This document shows positions 32,848 through 42,400 of a stretch of DNA of 48,810 bases, piece by piece. The position numbers were made by a program, and so were the translations under genes. The stretch is taken from assembly GCF_029893965.1 (NCBI RefSeq), contig NZ_JARXXP010000034.1, positions 1 to 48,810 on the forward strand, in the 5' to 3' direction. The notes below the pieces were generated by a model that saw nothing but the letters and a program-made list of their open reading frames with translations, was not told where the DNA came from and ran no database searches. The stretch comes from Paenibacillus sp. PastM-3. GTDB lineage: Bacteria; Bacillota; Bacilli; Paenibacillales; Paenibacillaceae. Within the stretch, counting starts at the first letter, position 1, and the number at the start of each line of letters is the position of its first letter.

Positions 32848-34053
32848 TTATATAGGATAGGCCTGCGGGTAACCATGGACTCTGTCCTCCTGCGGGTTTG
32901 GACAATTTCCGGTAAACATCAGCTGTGTTTCCTCCAGCATCCGGTCGATTGCCACCGCCGAGTATTCAAACCAAGGGTCAGAGGGCAGCAGATAAACCTG
33001 CCTGTTGCGTTCTGCCTGAAGACAGCACCAGCGCTCATTGTGCTGCAGGGACAGCCAGCTCATCCTTGTCCGGGAATCCGGGCAGATCAGCAGCAGCAGC
33101 CGCTGCGGGTTCAGGGCCTGAAGTTCATCAATAGAGACAGGTTCATTATAAAGCTCGCTTGAATGGTTATAAGCCGGGCAGAATCCAAGCTGCTCATACA
33201 GTACGGCCTTTATCCCCCGGTTACAATAGGCATACAGCTGGTCGCCGCTTAGCCGCAGAACAATCACTTTGTCCCGGCCTACCGCTTTTGATACCTGATG
33301 TGTAATCTGCTCTGCCTTCTGCTCATACAGCTCTAACCACTGCCTGTACTGCTGCTCCCTGTCCAGAAAAACCGCCAGCTCCAGCAGCTGTTCGTCCCAG
33401 CGGCCCTGCTCTCCGGGAATGAACAGGGTTTGAGCATTACGAAGCAGCGACTCCCGCCAGTCCCCAGCCATCCCGGCATGTCCGATGATAACATCAGGCC
33501 TCGACCGGATCAGCCTGTCAACCTCCGTCTCTTGCTCAAGAAGATCGACCCTCAGATGGGTCTCGATAAGGGAATAATATTTGTTGTAATAATAATGGGT
33601 CCATTTCGCATCGAGCGGCGCCGTCGCCGGAATGATATCCAGCGCCAGCAGCTGTCCGGTGGCCGCAGCAGAGCAGGCGGCAATCCGCTGCTTCTGACGG
33701 CGGAGGAAGGCGGACGGCGGTACCCCGGTCTCTTTTTTAAACTTCCGGCTGAAATAGAATTCATCACTGTACCCGACCTTATGGGCGATTTCCCGCAGCA
33801 GATAGCCGGACTCCTGCAAATATTGCTTTGCCCTGCTGATCCGCAGATCGGTCAGGTAGTCCATTGCACTCTGCCCGTATGTTTTTTTGAACAGCTCACT
33901 AAAATATTTCGGTCTGAAGCCGGCCATAGCGGCCAGCTGATCAATGGACAAGGGCTCATGAAAGTGATTCGCCATAAAAGCCCGGATACCAGCCATGCCA
34001 CTCCGTTCACCAGTGTCTGTATCGCTTATATCAAGCGGTTGCACCCGCTCCAT
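32848..34053 (-). CDS. Btr-like AraC regulator with siderophore-binding domain
   Basis: A 401-residue regulator. Two helix-turn-helix units are N-terminal (IDQLAAMAGFRPKYFSELFKK and REIAHKVGYSDEFYFSRKFKK), followed by a Peripla_BP_2-like domain (about 150-390; YYNKYYSLIETHLRVDLL, SRPDVIIGHAG, PVSIDELQALNPQRLLLLI). B. subtilis Btr has the same order and uses bacillibactin as co-inducer for feuABC. GGAGGG lies 7-8 bases before ATG 34053. It sits immediately upstream of the binding lipoprotein and is preceded by a perfect Fur box. Confidence 0.85.
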   Translation of the reverse strand: MERVQPLDISDTDTGERSGMAGIRAFMANHFHEPLSIDQLAAMAGFRPKYFSELFKKTYGQSAMDYLTDLRISRAKQYLQESGYLLREIAHKVGYSDEFYFSRKFKKETGVPPSAFLRRQKQRIAACSAAATGQLLALDIIPATAPLDAKWTHYYYNKYYSLIETHLRVDLLEQETEVDRLIRSRPDVIIGHAGMAGDWRESLLRNAQTLFIPGEQGRWDEQLLELAVFLDREQQYRQWLELYEQKAEQITHQVSKAVGRDKVIVLRLSGDQLYAYCNRGIKAVLYEQLGFCPAYNHSSELYNEPVSIDELQALNPQRLLLLICPDSRTRMSWLSLQHNERWCCLQAERNRQVYLLPSDPWFEYSAVAIDRMLEETQLMFTGNCPNPQEDRVHGYPQAYPI

Positions 34054-34090
34054 TGGTATCCCTCCATTCAAAACACAGCTTCTCGTTAGT

Positions 34091-34109
34091 GATAATGATA
34101 ATCATTATC
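34091..34109. promoter_or_regulatory. Perfect Fur box
   Basis: GATAATGATAATCATTATC matches the 19-base Fur consensus exactly. It is 38-56 bp upstream of the Btr-like gene, in a position to repress it under iron-replete conditions. Confidence 0.85.
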
Positions 34110-34124
34110 TTAACAGATTTCAAT

Positions 34125-34147
34125 AAAAAAGAACGCCCCAAGGCGCC
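34125..34147 (-). terminator. Terminator of the MBL/GNAT/lipoprotein operon
   Basis: GGCGCC-TTGG-GGCGTT (two G-U pairs) on the minus strand is followed by CTTTTTT, and lies about 35 bp past the lipoprotein stop. Confidence 0.65.
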
Positions 34148-34181
34148 CCTCTCCTATCATAATATGAACATACGCTGTTTA

Positions 34182-34727
34182 TTACAGGCTCGGTCCGACG
34201 CTTCCGGCATCTGTCCGGAGCACAAAATAAATGTTCTGCAGCTCTCCCCCGCCCATCCCGCTCAGGCGGAAGCCGCGGAGAGTGGCACCAGGCTCATAAT
34301 CCGATGCACTTGAGCTTAAAAAGGCAGCCGGATTGATGCCAAGCTCAAAAGACCCTGACCCTCCGCTAATCACAACCGTCTGAGGCCTGTTATCGGGCGT
34401 TTTGTATTTGTAGCTGCCGTCCGGCAGCAGAATTACATCTGTCAGCTCATAATCAGCATCCTCTTCCTCCGCCAGATGGACCTCGATCGGCTCTCCAAGC
34501 TGAATATATGGGATATCCCCCGGTTCTATCTGCTCAACAAGGGCCTGGTATTGCTGCTCATGGCGTTCCCGGTCTGTCTGCCCGTCACCCGCCGCCCGGA
34601 CCGCCAGCGGAAATTCAGCGCCGTCCGCCACTACGGTAACCGCCCTTCCTGCTGAATCCTCCTCCTGATTCCACGGGCTGCAGGCCGTCAGGACAAACAG
34701 CAGCAGTACACATAAGCTACGCTTCAT
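34182..34727 (-). CDS. Predicted lipoprotein
   Basis: A 181-residue lipoprotein with a short signal (MKRSLCVLLLF) and lipobox LTAC. The mature part is acidic and beta-rich (YIQLGEPIEVHLAEEEDADYELTDVILLPDGSYKY, SGGSGSFELGINPAAFLS). I do not recognise the family. Its start overlaps the upstream acetyltransferase gene by 11 bp. It is last in a three-gene operon. Confidence 0.7.
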   Translation of the reverse strand: MKRSLCVLLLFVLTACSPWNQEEDSAGRAVTVVADGAEFPLAVRAAGDGQTDRERHEQQYQALVEQIEPGDIPYIQLGEPIEVHLAEEEDADYELTDVILLPDGSYKYKTPDNRPQTVVISGGSGSFELGINPAAFLSSSASDYEPGATLRGFRLSGMGGGELQNIYFVLRTDAGSVGPSL

Positions 34728-35568
34728 AAGCCAAACCGTAATAAGGAAGGGTCAGCACCGGGCGGAAGCCCAGATTTTGCGCAAGACGGTATGATCCGGT
34801 ATTCTCCAGCCGGCAGGCCCAGACCGGCTCCAGACCGTGATTCAGACAATATTCAATCAGCGCCAGACTGACCGCAAAAGCGTATCCTTTTCCCCGGTGT
34901 GCCTGCAGCGTCTCAATCCCAATCTCCAGCTGGCCCCCGGCACGGCAGGAAGAGAACGCGGCGGCAGCCACATCCCCCTCCTCTGTCAGCAGTACGAAGC
35001 CTGCCCCTTCCGCCGTAAAATGTGCAGCATCCCGCCAAAAAAAGCGGGGAACCACTCCCTGCTCCAGCGCCGTAAAATGCTCTCCATCCAGACGTGCGAT
35101 GTGAGCTGGCTGCCTGCCGGCAGCTTTTTTGGCAGCTGCGAAGGCGGTGCGGTCCAGGATAAAATTGACTCTTGTATTGCACTGGACAGCTCTGGAGCAG
35201 TTCTCTGCAGTGAAGCCTTCACCCAGTCCAATTGTACTATTATGTAAGGCAGCAGCGGCGTCGATAATCCCTGTCCACTCTCCTGCCGGATCTGCCTGCA
35301 GCCATTCTGCCGTACGCCTGCCGCCTTTGTTGTTCGTTATGTACTCACAGACCGCGCCAACAAAAGCATCATTACCGGTATCCCCAAGCACAAGCGACAT
35401 CCCGTAGGGATGAGCTATATAATAAGCGCGAGGATCGTCCGGGTTGTCCGTATAGACTTTACCTGTGATCGTATGCTCCAGAACCGCTCTTGCGAACAAG
35501 GTGTTGATCTCTACTAAATCCAGCAACGGGAGAACCTGTGCGTACTTGCCGGTTTCCAGTTCAATCAT
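34717..35568 (-). CDS. GNAT acetyltransferase of the ZmaR-like family
   Basis: A 283-residue protein whose C-terminal half is a GNAT domain (acetyl-CoA loop ETLQAHRGKGYAFAVS, then ENTGSYRLAQNLGF). The N-terminal 120 residues (EINTLFARAVLEHTITGKVYTDN, YIAHPYGMSLVLGDTGN) are typical of PF12746, which includes the zwittermicin A resistance enzyme ZmaR. The substrate here is unknown; only family resemblance supports resistance. It shares one base with the stop of the MBL gene (TAATG). Confidence 0.75.
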   Translation of the reverse strand: MIELETGKYAQVLPLLDLVEINTLFARAVLEHTITGKVYTDNPDDPRAYYIAHPYGMSLVLGDTGNDAFVGAVCEYITNNKGGRRTAEWLQADPAGEWTGIIDAAAALHNSTIGLGEGFTAENCSRAVQCNTRVNFILDRTAFAAAKKAAGRQPAHIARLDGEHFTALEQGVVPRFFWRDAAHFTAEGAGFVLLTEEGDVAAAAFSSCRAGGQLEIGIETLQAHRGKGYAFAVSLALIEYCLNHGLEPVWACRLENTGSYRLAQNLGFRPVLTLPYYGLAYEA

Positions 35569-36512
35569 TACTTCACCCCTTCTCCTTGTTTATACTGCTG
35601 GTACAGCCAGCGGAAATTCCAGCCGAATACATGGGACATTTCCCATGCCGCAAAGGGTTCAGGTACACCGCCTTCGAGCCAATAAGCTTCCGTCTCACCG
35701 CTTGCTGCCGCCTGCCGGGCATACTCAGGAATGGCAGTCAGGTAACGGATCATTTCCCCGAGACTGCTGCGGTCCGTCACTTCCCCGTGTCCGGGGATCA
35801 GCTTGCTGAATTCAAGCTCACGCCCGATCCGCTCAACAATCCCCGGCCAATTCTCCAGACTGCCGCTCAGCATAGCCGGATGTGTCCGGCTAAGTACAAG
35901 GTCCCCGGCAATTAATACGCCAGCATCCTCTACGTACACCATCGCATCACTTTCTGTATGTCCTCCGCCAAAAGTTAGCACGGTAGCGGTGCGCGCACTG
36001 CCATGAATTATCATTTTATCGGAAAAGGTTATGGATGCCGTCACTCTGCGGATATCCGGAACAGCTCTCAGCAAAGCTTTTTTATCCGCGATTTCATTGG
36101 CAAAGGCCGTTTGCAGCCTGTTGTCCTGCGCAGCCTGTCTGCCTTTTTCCAAGGTAGTAATTACCTGCTGTAATCCCTCTTGCCAAGCTTCCGTAGTTGG
36201 AGCAGCTTCTTTGGTGAGGCAATCACGGGTTATACCTGTCGTTATAATCTGACTGTTCGTAAAAACCTGGTTCCCGTAATGATGATCCCCGTGATAGTGG
36301 GTGTTTATAACGTATTGTACCGGTTTTCCAGTCAGTTTCTCAGCCGCCTGCTTCAAAAGCTCCGCCGCCTGCGGAAGACTGAAGGTATCTACAACTACCG
36401 TGCTGTCTCCCAGATCAATTATCGCCGCATTTCCTAATGCACCGCTGCCTGGGACAACTATTGCCGCCCAGACTCCATCTGCCACTGTATGTAAATTAAA
36501 AAATGGATTCAT
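35568..36512 (-). CDS. Metallo-beta-lactamase-fold hydrolase
   Basis: A 314-residue MBL-fold enzyme. The zinc motif THYHGDHH gives His72, His74, Asp76 and His77; later metal ligands include the GGGHTESD His and the PGHGE His. The C-terminus is alpha-helical (about 240-314). Such proteins range from lactonases to thioesterases; no signal peptide supports a cytosolic role. The initiation ATG is first in a three-gene operon with the ZmaR-like acetyltransferase and a lipoprotein. Confidence 0.8.
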   Translation of the reverse strand: MNPFFNLHTVADGVWAAIVVPGSGALGNAAIIDLGDSTVVVDTFSLPQAAELLKQAAEKLTGKPVQYVINTHYHGDHHYGNQVFTNSQIITTGITRDCLTKEAAPTTEAWQEGLQQVITTLEKGRQAAQDNRLQTAFANEIADKKALLRAVPDIRRVTASITFSDKMIIHGSARTATVLTFGGGHTESDAMVYVEDAGVLIAGDLVLSRTHPAMLSGSLENWPGIVERIGRELEFSKLIPGHGEVTDRSSLGEMIRYLTAIPEYARQAAASGETEAYWLEGGVPEPFAAWEMSHVFGWNFRWLYQQYKQGEGVK

Positions 36513-36661
36513 GCCCAGCCCCCTTAGCCTAACTCATGGATTTTACCTTTCTATATATTCGGCAGTAAGGCAATTTTTTCCTTTAACAAAAATCAGTTGA
36601 CTTCTTTCTTATTATAAGTTAGCTTTCTCACATAATAGTTTAGACCGAAAGGAACGTACAC

Positions 36662-37699
36662 ATGATCATTCCAACGCCGGAAGTCAATTTTACAGCCTCC
36701 CCCTTCTATAATCCCAATCTGAAGAATGTCGTTATTCTCGCCACCGGAGGGACGATTGCCGGAAGCGGCGAAGCGCATAAAACCTTAAATTACGAGCCCG
36801 GTGCCCTTCCAATCCAGGATCTGCTGGACAGCGTGCCCCACCTGGAGCGTGTAGCCAACTGTGTCGGTATTCAGGTGAGTAACTTAGGCAGCGCCGACAT
36901 CACCAGCCAGCACTGGCTGACGCTTGCCTCCATTATTAACACGCTGGCGCAGCGGGAGGATATCCACGGCTTTGTCATTACCCACGGAACCGATACGCTC
37001 GATGAAACCTCCTACTTTCTGAATCTCGTCATCAAAACCGATAAGCCGGTCATTATCACCGGTTCCATGCGTCCTGCTACCGCCATCAGTCCGGACGGTC
37101 CCCTGAATCTGTTCCAGTCGGTTGCTCTCGCTGCCAATCCGGAGGCGACCGGTCAGGGTGTCATGGTTGTGTTCGCAGAAGGCATTTATAGCGGCAGGGA
37201 CGTGCAGAAGGTCAATACGTTCAAAGCCAACGCTTTTGATGAGCGGGACTTTGGCTGCCTGGGATATATGCGTGACAGTGAAGCTTTTTTCTATACCCGT
37301 TCCCTGAAAAAGCATACCACCGCCGCCCAGTTCGATGTAGCCTCGCTCAGCGGGCTGCCTGAGGTGTCCGTCGCCTATTTCCATGTCGATGCCGATCCCG
37401 GCATACTCGACTACCTGTCCACGATCTCCAAAGGGATTGTCATCGCCGGAGCAGGCGGCGGCATCTACAGTAAGCCGTGGATTGATAAAGTCGGTGAGCT
37501 CAAGGATAACAACATCCCGGTTGTTCGTTGCTCGCGGATTTCCAGCGGTATCACCCTTAAAGATACCTATATCGACCTTTCTGCCAACTCGATTCCCTGC
37601 AACAGCCTGGTCCCGCAAAAAGCGCGCATCCTGCTCTCGCTGGCTCTGACCCAGACGACGCATTACGATGAAATCGCCGCGATGTTTAATGTGTATTAA
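36662..37699 (+). CDS. L-asparaginase
   Basis: A 345-residue asparaginase/glutaminase. The first catalytic Thr is in ATGGTIAG (Thr31) and the second in THGTDTLDE (Thr110, Asp111). The N-terminus lacks a signal peptide, so a cytoplasmic or type-I-like role is possible, although the sequence resembles type II enzymes. AAAGGAA precedes the ATG and an AT-rich TTGAC/TATAAG region precedes that. It hydrolyses asparagine to aspartate and ammonia. The gene ends in a 19-bp terminator stem. Confidence 0.85.
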   Translation: MIIPTPEVNFTASPFYNPNLKNVVILATGGTIAGSGEAHKTLNYEPGALPIQDLLDSVPHLERVANCVGIQVSNLGSADITSQHWLTLASIINTLAQREDIHGFVITHGTDTLDETSYFLNLVIKTDKPVIITGSMRPATAISPDGPLNLFQSVALAANPEATGQGVMVVFAEGIYSGRDVQKVNTFKANAFDERDFGCLGYMRDSEAFFYTRSLKKHTTAAQFDVASLSGLPEVSVAYFHVDADPGILDYLSTISKGIVIAGAGGGIYSKPWIDKVGELKDNNIPVVRCSRISSGITLKDTYIDLSANSIPCNSLVPQKARILLSLALTQTTHYDEIAAMFNVY

Positions 37700-37742
37700 A
37701 AATAAAGCCGCCCGTTGAAATTGAACGGGCGGCTTTATTTTT
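37698..37742. terminator. Strong intrinsic terminator after asparaginase
   Basis: AAAAATAAAGCCGCCCGTT (37698-37716) pairs perfectly with AACGGGCGGCTTTATTTTT (37724-37742) around GAAATTG. The T-run forms the end of the stem. The stem overlaps the stop codon region and can act in both directions. Confidence 0.85.
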
Positions 37743-37851
37743 TGGTATTGCTCCTTACTCTTAGGCCGCTTGGGCCGAATTCAAGGGCATTTTTGCCCTT
37801 CATTTCGCCCGTTGAGCCGCTCGGGCTGCTTGGCTCCCGCCCAACCCCCGC

Positions 37852-39318
37852 TCACTCGCCGTCCCTGCTGTTCCTCCCGGGCTCCTCCCCGGCCTCCATC
37901 TGCGCCCGGGCAGCGGGCACAAGCAGCTGCGGCCTTTGTACCTTGCCGTCCCCACCTGCTCCAGGGTTGACCTGGCTGTGTCCGCCCACCCTGCGGCGCA
38001 GCCTGCCTGCCGCATAGACCGCGGCGAAGAACGCAACCAGCGTGCACCCGGCCGCCAGCCCGCCGCCTTGACCGGGGATCAGAGGCATGCTTGCCAGGAT
38101 GCCAAGCAGACCTGCGATCGCAAGCCATGACGTGTACGGATAGCCGCGTAAGCCGCGCCGCCCGGTAAGCGGGCTGCCATGGCGTCTGCGCAGCCGGTAA
38201 TGGCTGGCCATAATGATCAGATAAGAGAACAGCAGGGAGAATCCCCCTGAGCTTACCAGAAACAGGTAGACGCCTTGCGGGAGCAGCATCCCCAGACCAA
38301 GTCCAGCGAGCATTGCGCCGCCGGAGATCAGAATACCGCGGTACGGGATATCCGTCCGGTCACGCATCCAGGACGGAGTGTGCCCCTCCTCAGCCAGTGA
38401 CCGCAGCATCCGGCCCAGGCCGAAGACCGAAGCCAGCATGGTAGACAGGATAGCGGATACCAGGACAACATTCATTACATTGCCTGCCCAGCCAAGACCG
38501 AAGCGGCTCAGCGCTGTCACGAACGGACTGACCTGCTCGGAGACAGCGGCTGCTGGCAGCAGGAGGAACAGGGCTACTATTGCTGCGATGTATAAGCCGA
38601 CCAGCAGCACGAGGGTATAACGGATCGCCTTGGGAATCGTCACACCCGGATTGCCTGCTTCCGAGGCGGCAAGCCCGAGTACTTCAAATCCGGCATAGGT
38701 AAACATAACCATCAGCATGCTCCCGGCGATCCCGGCAATGCCTCCCGGCATCCAGGCCTGCCCTTGCAGAACCTGTACACCTGCGTTCTGTTGTCCCCCT
38801 GACCATAACCCTGCTGCAATGCTGACAGCAACTAGGATAAAGCCGGCAATGGCCAGCAGCTTAAAGGCTGCAAGCCCGCTCTCAAGCCTGCTAAGCCGTG
38901 CTGCCCCCAGCAGATTCAACAGGGTAACAGCAATTATAATTGCAGCACCGAGCAATCCCAGAGGAAGACGCGGGAACCAGCCGCGCAGGAGAATGGATGC
39001 TGCTGTTGCTTCACTGGACATCGCCAGCACGAGACCTGTCCAGTATACCCAGCCTACGGTAAACCCTGCCCCCTTGCCAAATGCCTGTTCAGTGTAGGTA
39101 CGGAATGAGCCTGCTGCCGGACTCGCTACCGTCATTTCCGACAAGGCCGAGAGAATGAAGTAAACCAGAATCCCGCCAATGACATAGGCCAGTATGACAG
39201 AAGGCCCTGCTGCACGGATTGCCACCGATGTGCCGAGGAAAAAGGAACCCCCAACTACCGTCCCAAGTGCGAGCATCGTCAGATGCCATACCGATAACCC
39301 CTTTTCCCCTTGTTTCAT
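37852..39318 (-). CDS. Amino-acid permease (APC superfamily)
   Basis: A 488-residue permease with about 12 helices. It opens with the APC signature (LSVWHLTMLALGTVVGGSFFLGTS), contains FTYAGFEVLGLAASEAGNP in helix 6, and conserved GLGRMLRSLAEEGHTP and PYRGILISG segments. The last ~45 residues form a hydrophilic, Gly/Pro/Arg-rich tail in GC-rich sequence, unlike the membrane core. GGGAGG lies 8-9 bases ahead of the ATG at 39318. It converges with asparaginase and may supply its substrate, which is inference only. Confidence 0.8.
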   Translation of the reverse strand: MKQGEKGLSVWHLTMLALGTVVGGSFFLGTSVAIRAAGPSVILAYVIGGILVYFILSALSEMTVASPAAGSFRTYTEQAFGKGAGFTVGWVYWTGLVLAMSSEATAASILLRGWFPRLPLGLLGAAIIIAVTLLNLLGAARLSRLESGLAAFKLLAIAGFILVAVSIAAGLWSGGQQNAGVQVLQGQAWMPGGIAGIAGSMLMVMFTYAGFEVLGLAASEAGNPGVTIPKAIRYTLVLLVGLYIAAIVALFLLLPAAAVSEQVSPFVTALSRFGLGWAGNVMNVVLVSAILSTMLASVFGLGRMLRSLAEEGHTPSWMRDRTDIPYRGILISGGAMLAGLGLGMLLPQGVYLFLVSSGGFSLLFSYLIIMASHYRLRRRHGSPLTGRRGLRGYPYTSWLAIAGLLGILASMPLIPGQGGGLAAGCTLVAFFAAVYAAGRLRRRVGGHSQVNPGAGGDGKVQRPQLLVPAARAQMEAGEEPGRNSRDGE

Positions 39319-39394
39319 AATGTAAGCCTCCCGGTCTTTTAGGGAAAGTATTTGCAAAGACCGGGAGTTTTACACACAACCACTCCAGCACAGC

Positions 39395-39426
39395 AAACCC
39401 TCCGGCATAAAAGCACCGGAGGGTTT
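39395..39426 (-). terminator. Stem-loop after the giant kinase gene
   Basis: AAACCCTCCGG and CCGGAGGGTTT form an 11-bp stem around a 10-base loop, 8 bp past the stop codon. Only a short T-run (GGGTTTG) follows on the minus strand, so termination strength is uncertain. Confidence 0.5.
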
Positions 39427-39433
39427 GGGTACA

Positions 39434-42400
39434 TTACTGGAACAGCGTAACGCGGTTTCGGCCTTCGGCCTTGGACTGGTACAGGGCATCGTCAGCCAGC
39501 TTGTAAACATCCTCTTCCCCGGCATCGCCTACCTGGACACACGCGATACCGATCGAAACGGTCACAATGCCGAACTGCGGGCTCAGGGCGTGCGGTATCT
39601 TTAAATCGGTGATGCTGCGGCGGATGGTCTCCGCATATTCCCGGGACTGCACAGGAGTGAAGCCGGTGAGTATAATGCCGAACTCTTCACCCCCAAGCCG
39701 GATGGCAAAGCCGTCAGCCCGCTGCGCAAGCTGCAGGAGCAAACCGCCCACTCTGCGCAGCACCTTATCGCCTTCATAATGGCCGTAGGTATCGTTATAT
39801 TTTTTGAAATAATCGATGTCGAGCATCAGGTAGGTCAGATACTTTTGCGTAACCGTTGCTCTTTCAACTTCCTCTGCAAAGACTTTGTTGAAATATCTGC
39901 GGTTATACAGGCCGGTCAGCTCGTCCGTATTGGAAATTTGCTCAATCATTCCGATATACCGGTTGAGCTCCTCGTTGTTCAGCTCCAGTTCTTTTGTCCG
40001 TTCGGCAACCAGCTCCTCCAGATGCTCCTTGTGCCGCAGCAGCTCTTCCTCCGCCTGTTTGCGCTGGGTGATATCTTTTACCGTTCCCTGAATCGCCATG
40101 TTGTTCATATAATTGATCAGCGTAACCTTATGAATGACGATAACTTCACGAACCTGGTCTTTATGCAGCAGTCTGGTCTCATACTCGAAGGGCGAGGGTT
40201 TGCCCTCTACCCTCCGGTTATAATAATGCATAACCTTTTCCCGCTCCGGCGGACTGAGGAAGCTCTCAAACGGCTGCTCCAGCATCTCCTCCACCTCATA
40301 GCCGAGCATCCCGGCCAGCGCCTCATTGACGTATTTGCATATGAAGTTCTGTGTAATGAAGATTCCGTCCTGCATATTGTTAACCAGCTCGCGGTATTTT
40401 TCCTCTGAACGCTCCAGCTCTGAGTACAGGCTGGCATTCTCCAGAGAGAACACCATTTCCCGGGACAGCAGGTTGATGATCTTCATCCGTTCCTTGGTGA
40501 ATGCGCCGGTTAGCAGATTATTCTCCAGATAGATGACGGCAACCGTCTTGTTCTGGTTGATAAGCGGCATACAGACCATAGATTTGGGGCGATGCCTAAC
40601 GATATACGGATCATTAACAAACTGCGTTTCTGAAAAAGCGTCATTGTAAATCAGCGTCTCGCCGCTCTCCTCAACCTGACGCAGGATGGAATCGGGCAGA
40701 TTGTTACAGCTCTTCCGGTTTTGGATTCCAACAGAAATTCTATCCTCATCCGCCAGATATTCGCCCTCTACCAGCAGACCTGAGCCTCCGGTCATTCGGA
40801 TGCAGCCGCGTTGTGCCCCGGCATTCTTAATGACGATCTGCATAAGCGCCTCCAGCAGGTTGTCCAGCTCAATTTCCTTTGAAATCGCCTGGGAAGCCAT
40901 GATCATAGAATCAAGATCGATGCTTTCGGTATAATCCGACAACGTCCGTCCATGCAGAAACTCCTTGGTGTTGATTTTGCGGATGATATCGGGATACCGC
41001 TCCTTGAGGAACTGGATTTTGGCCTTGGCACCCCACACTGAATAATAATAAACGGATTGTCTGAGCAGATAAGCGGCAAACTCGTTAAATTGCTTGGTGT
41101 AATAAAATTTAGCCGCAAGCTCGTAGGCAAGCGCCTTATACCTGACGAACGTCCCTTGCTCACTGGCCTCAATCGCCAGATCGTAATACTTCCCTGCTTC
41201 ATCATCCCGGCCCGAGATCCGGGCCCATTCCGCCTTCATCAGCATTTCATGCTGCCTGAAGGTACCGGGTGCATGCCTGGCCCATTTACGGACCCTGCCC
41301 AGCTCCTTCTTCATTCTTCTTCTTGCTTTACTCCGCTCCCCTCCGCGCAGGTTAGGATAGCTGTAAGACAGATTCAGAAAGGTATAAAGGGAGAATTCCT
41401 CCATAAAAGCAGACCCGGAAAGCGCCCCGATGATATCGTAGGCTTTGTCGATGTACACTAAAGCTTCCTGGTAGCTTTCATAGGTGAACAAAAGCTTCAT
41501 TTTGTAGATATAATAAATCGCAATACCGGAATTGTATTTAGCCTGTTCCAGATCCCGCAGCATGCTTTCTTCATCAAAAGAGCCGTCGCTGAACGAGCGG
41601 TTATCGCCCATTTCCCCCAGCAGATTGCGGTAATACTGCCGGACCAGCAGTGCAGTCGCCAGAGACTCCTTATATTTGGTGCTCTCAATCATGGCAATCA
41701 TCCGGCTGCTTTCCTGCAGGTTCGTAAGCAAATCCATCTCCGGATTCCACAGATTGACATAGAAACAGGAATGGGCCAGGTAGAGCAGATCTCCAGTCCG
41801 CAGACTGGCTTCAATCGAGGTGGTGAACCAGTCCTGCAGAGTGTCCCAAGGCTCTGTCCAGGCGTGGCTGAACAGGGTGTACAGCACATGCGCCGCGCCC
41901 CGCCACTGCAGGTCATTGAACTTGTCATTGATTCTGATGCCAAGCCGGCCGAATTCGAACGCCCCCTTCACATCACCGAAACCGGACAGCAGCATGGAAT
42001 AACCTATAAAGGCTAATGCCGATTCAGGGGAATTGCCGTATTTCAGCGTCAAGCCGACCTTCTTGAGTACAGCCAGGCCAAATAGCGAAGTCTCACCGGA
42101 GATGAAAGCCGGCGGGATGAAATTAATCAGCAGTCTCATGACCAGCAGCATTTCCGGGTCCTTCATTTCACCACAGGCAAAGATATCATCGGCTGTTCTG
42201 CCCCGGAGTGCGGTCTTGACCTTTACCAGCTCTTTGAGCACGGAAGCCATCCCCACACGCTGAGGGATCTGGATGCCCATCTCCTGCAGGCCCTGTCTCC
42301 CGGCAGCGATCGCTTCCTTCATCATCCCGAGATACATATAATGGTCAGCCTGCAGCTCGTAAATCCCGGCGCGGTCCATTTTTCCGGCTGTATACTCCAG

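Noticed and set aside
36884..37663. 259-codon minus-strand frame opposite asparaginase
   Set aside because: The asparaginase reading has catalytic motifs; this frame has none.
37783..37800. AAGGGC/GCCCTT hairpin as permease terminator
   Set aside because: No T-run follows on the minus strand, and the strong stem at 37698-37742 already serves the convergent gene end.
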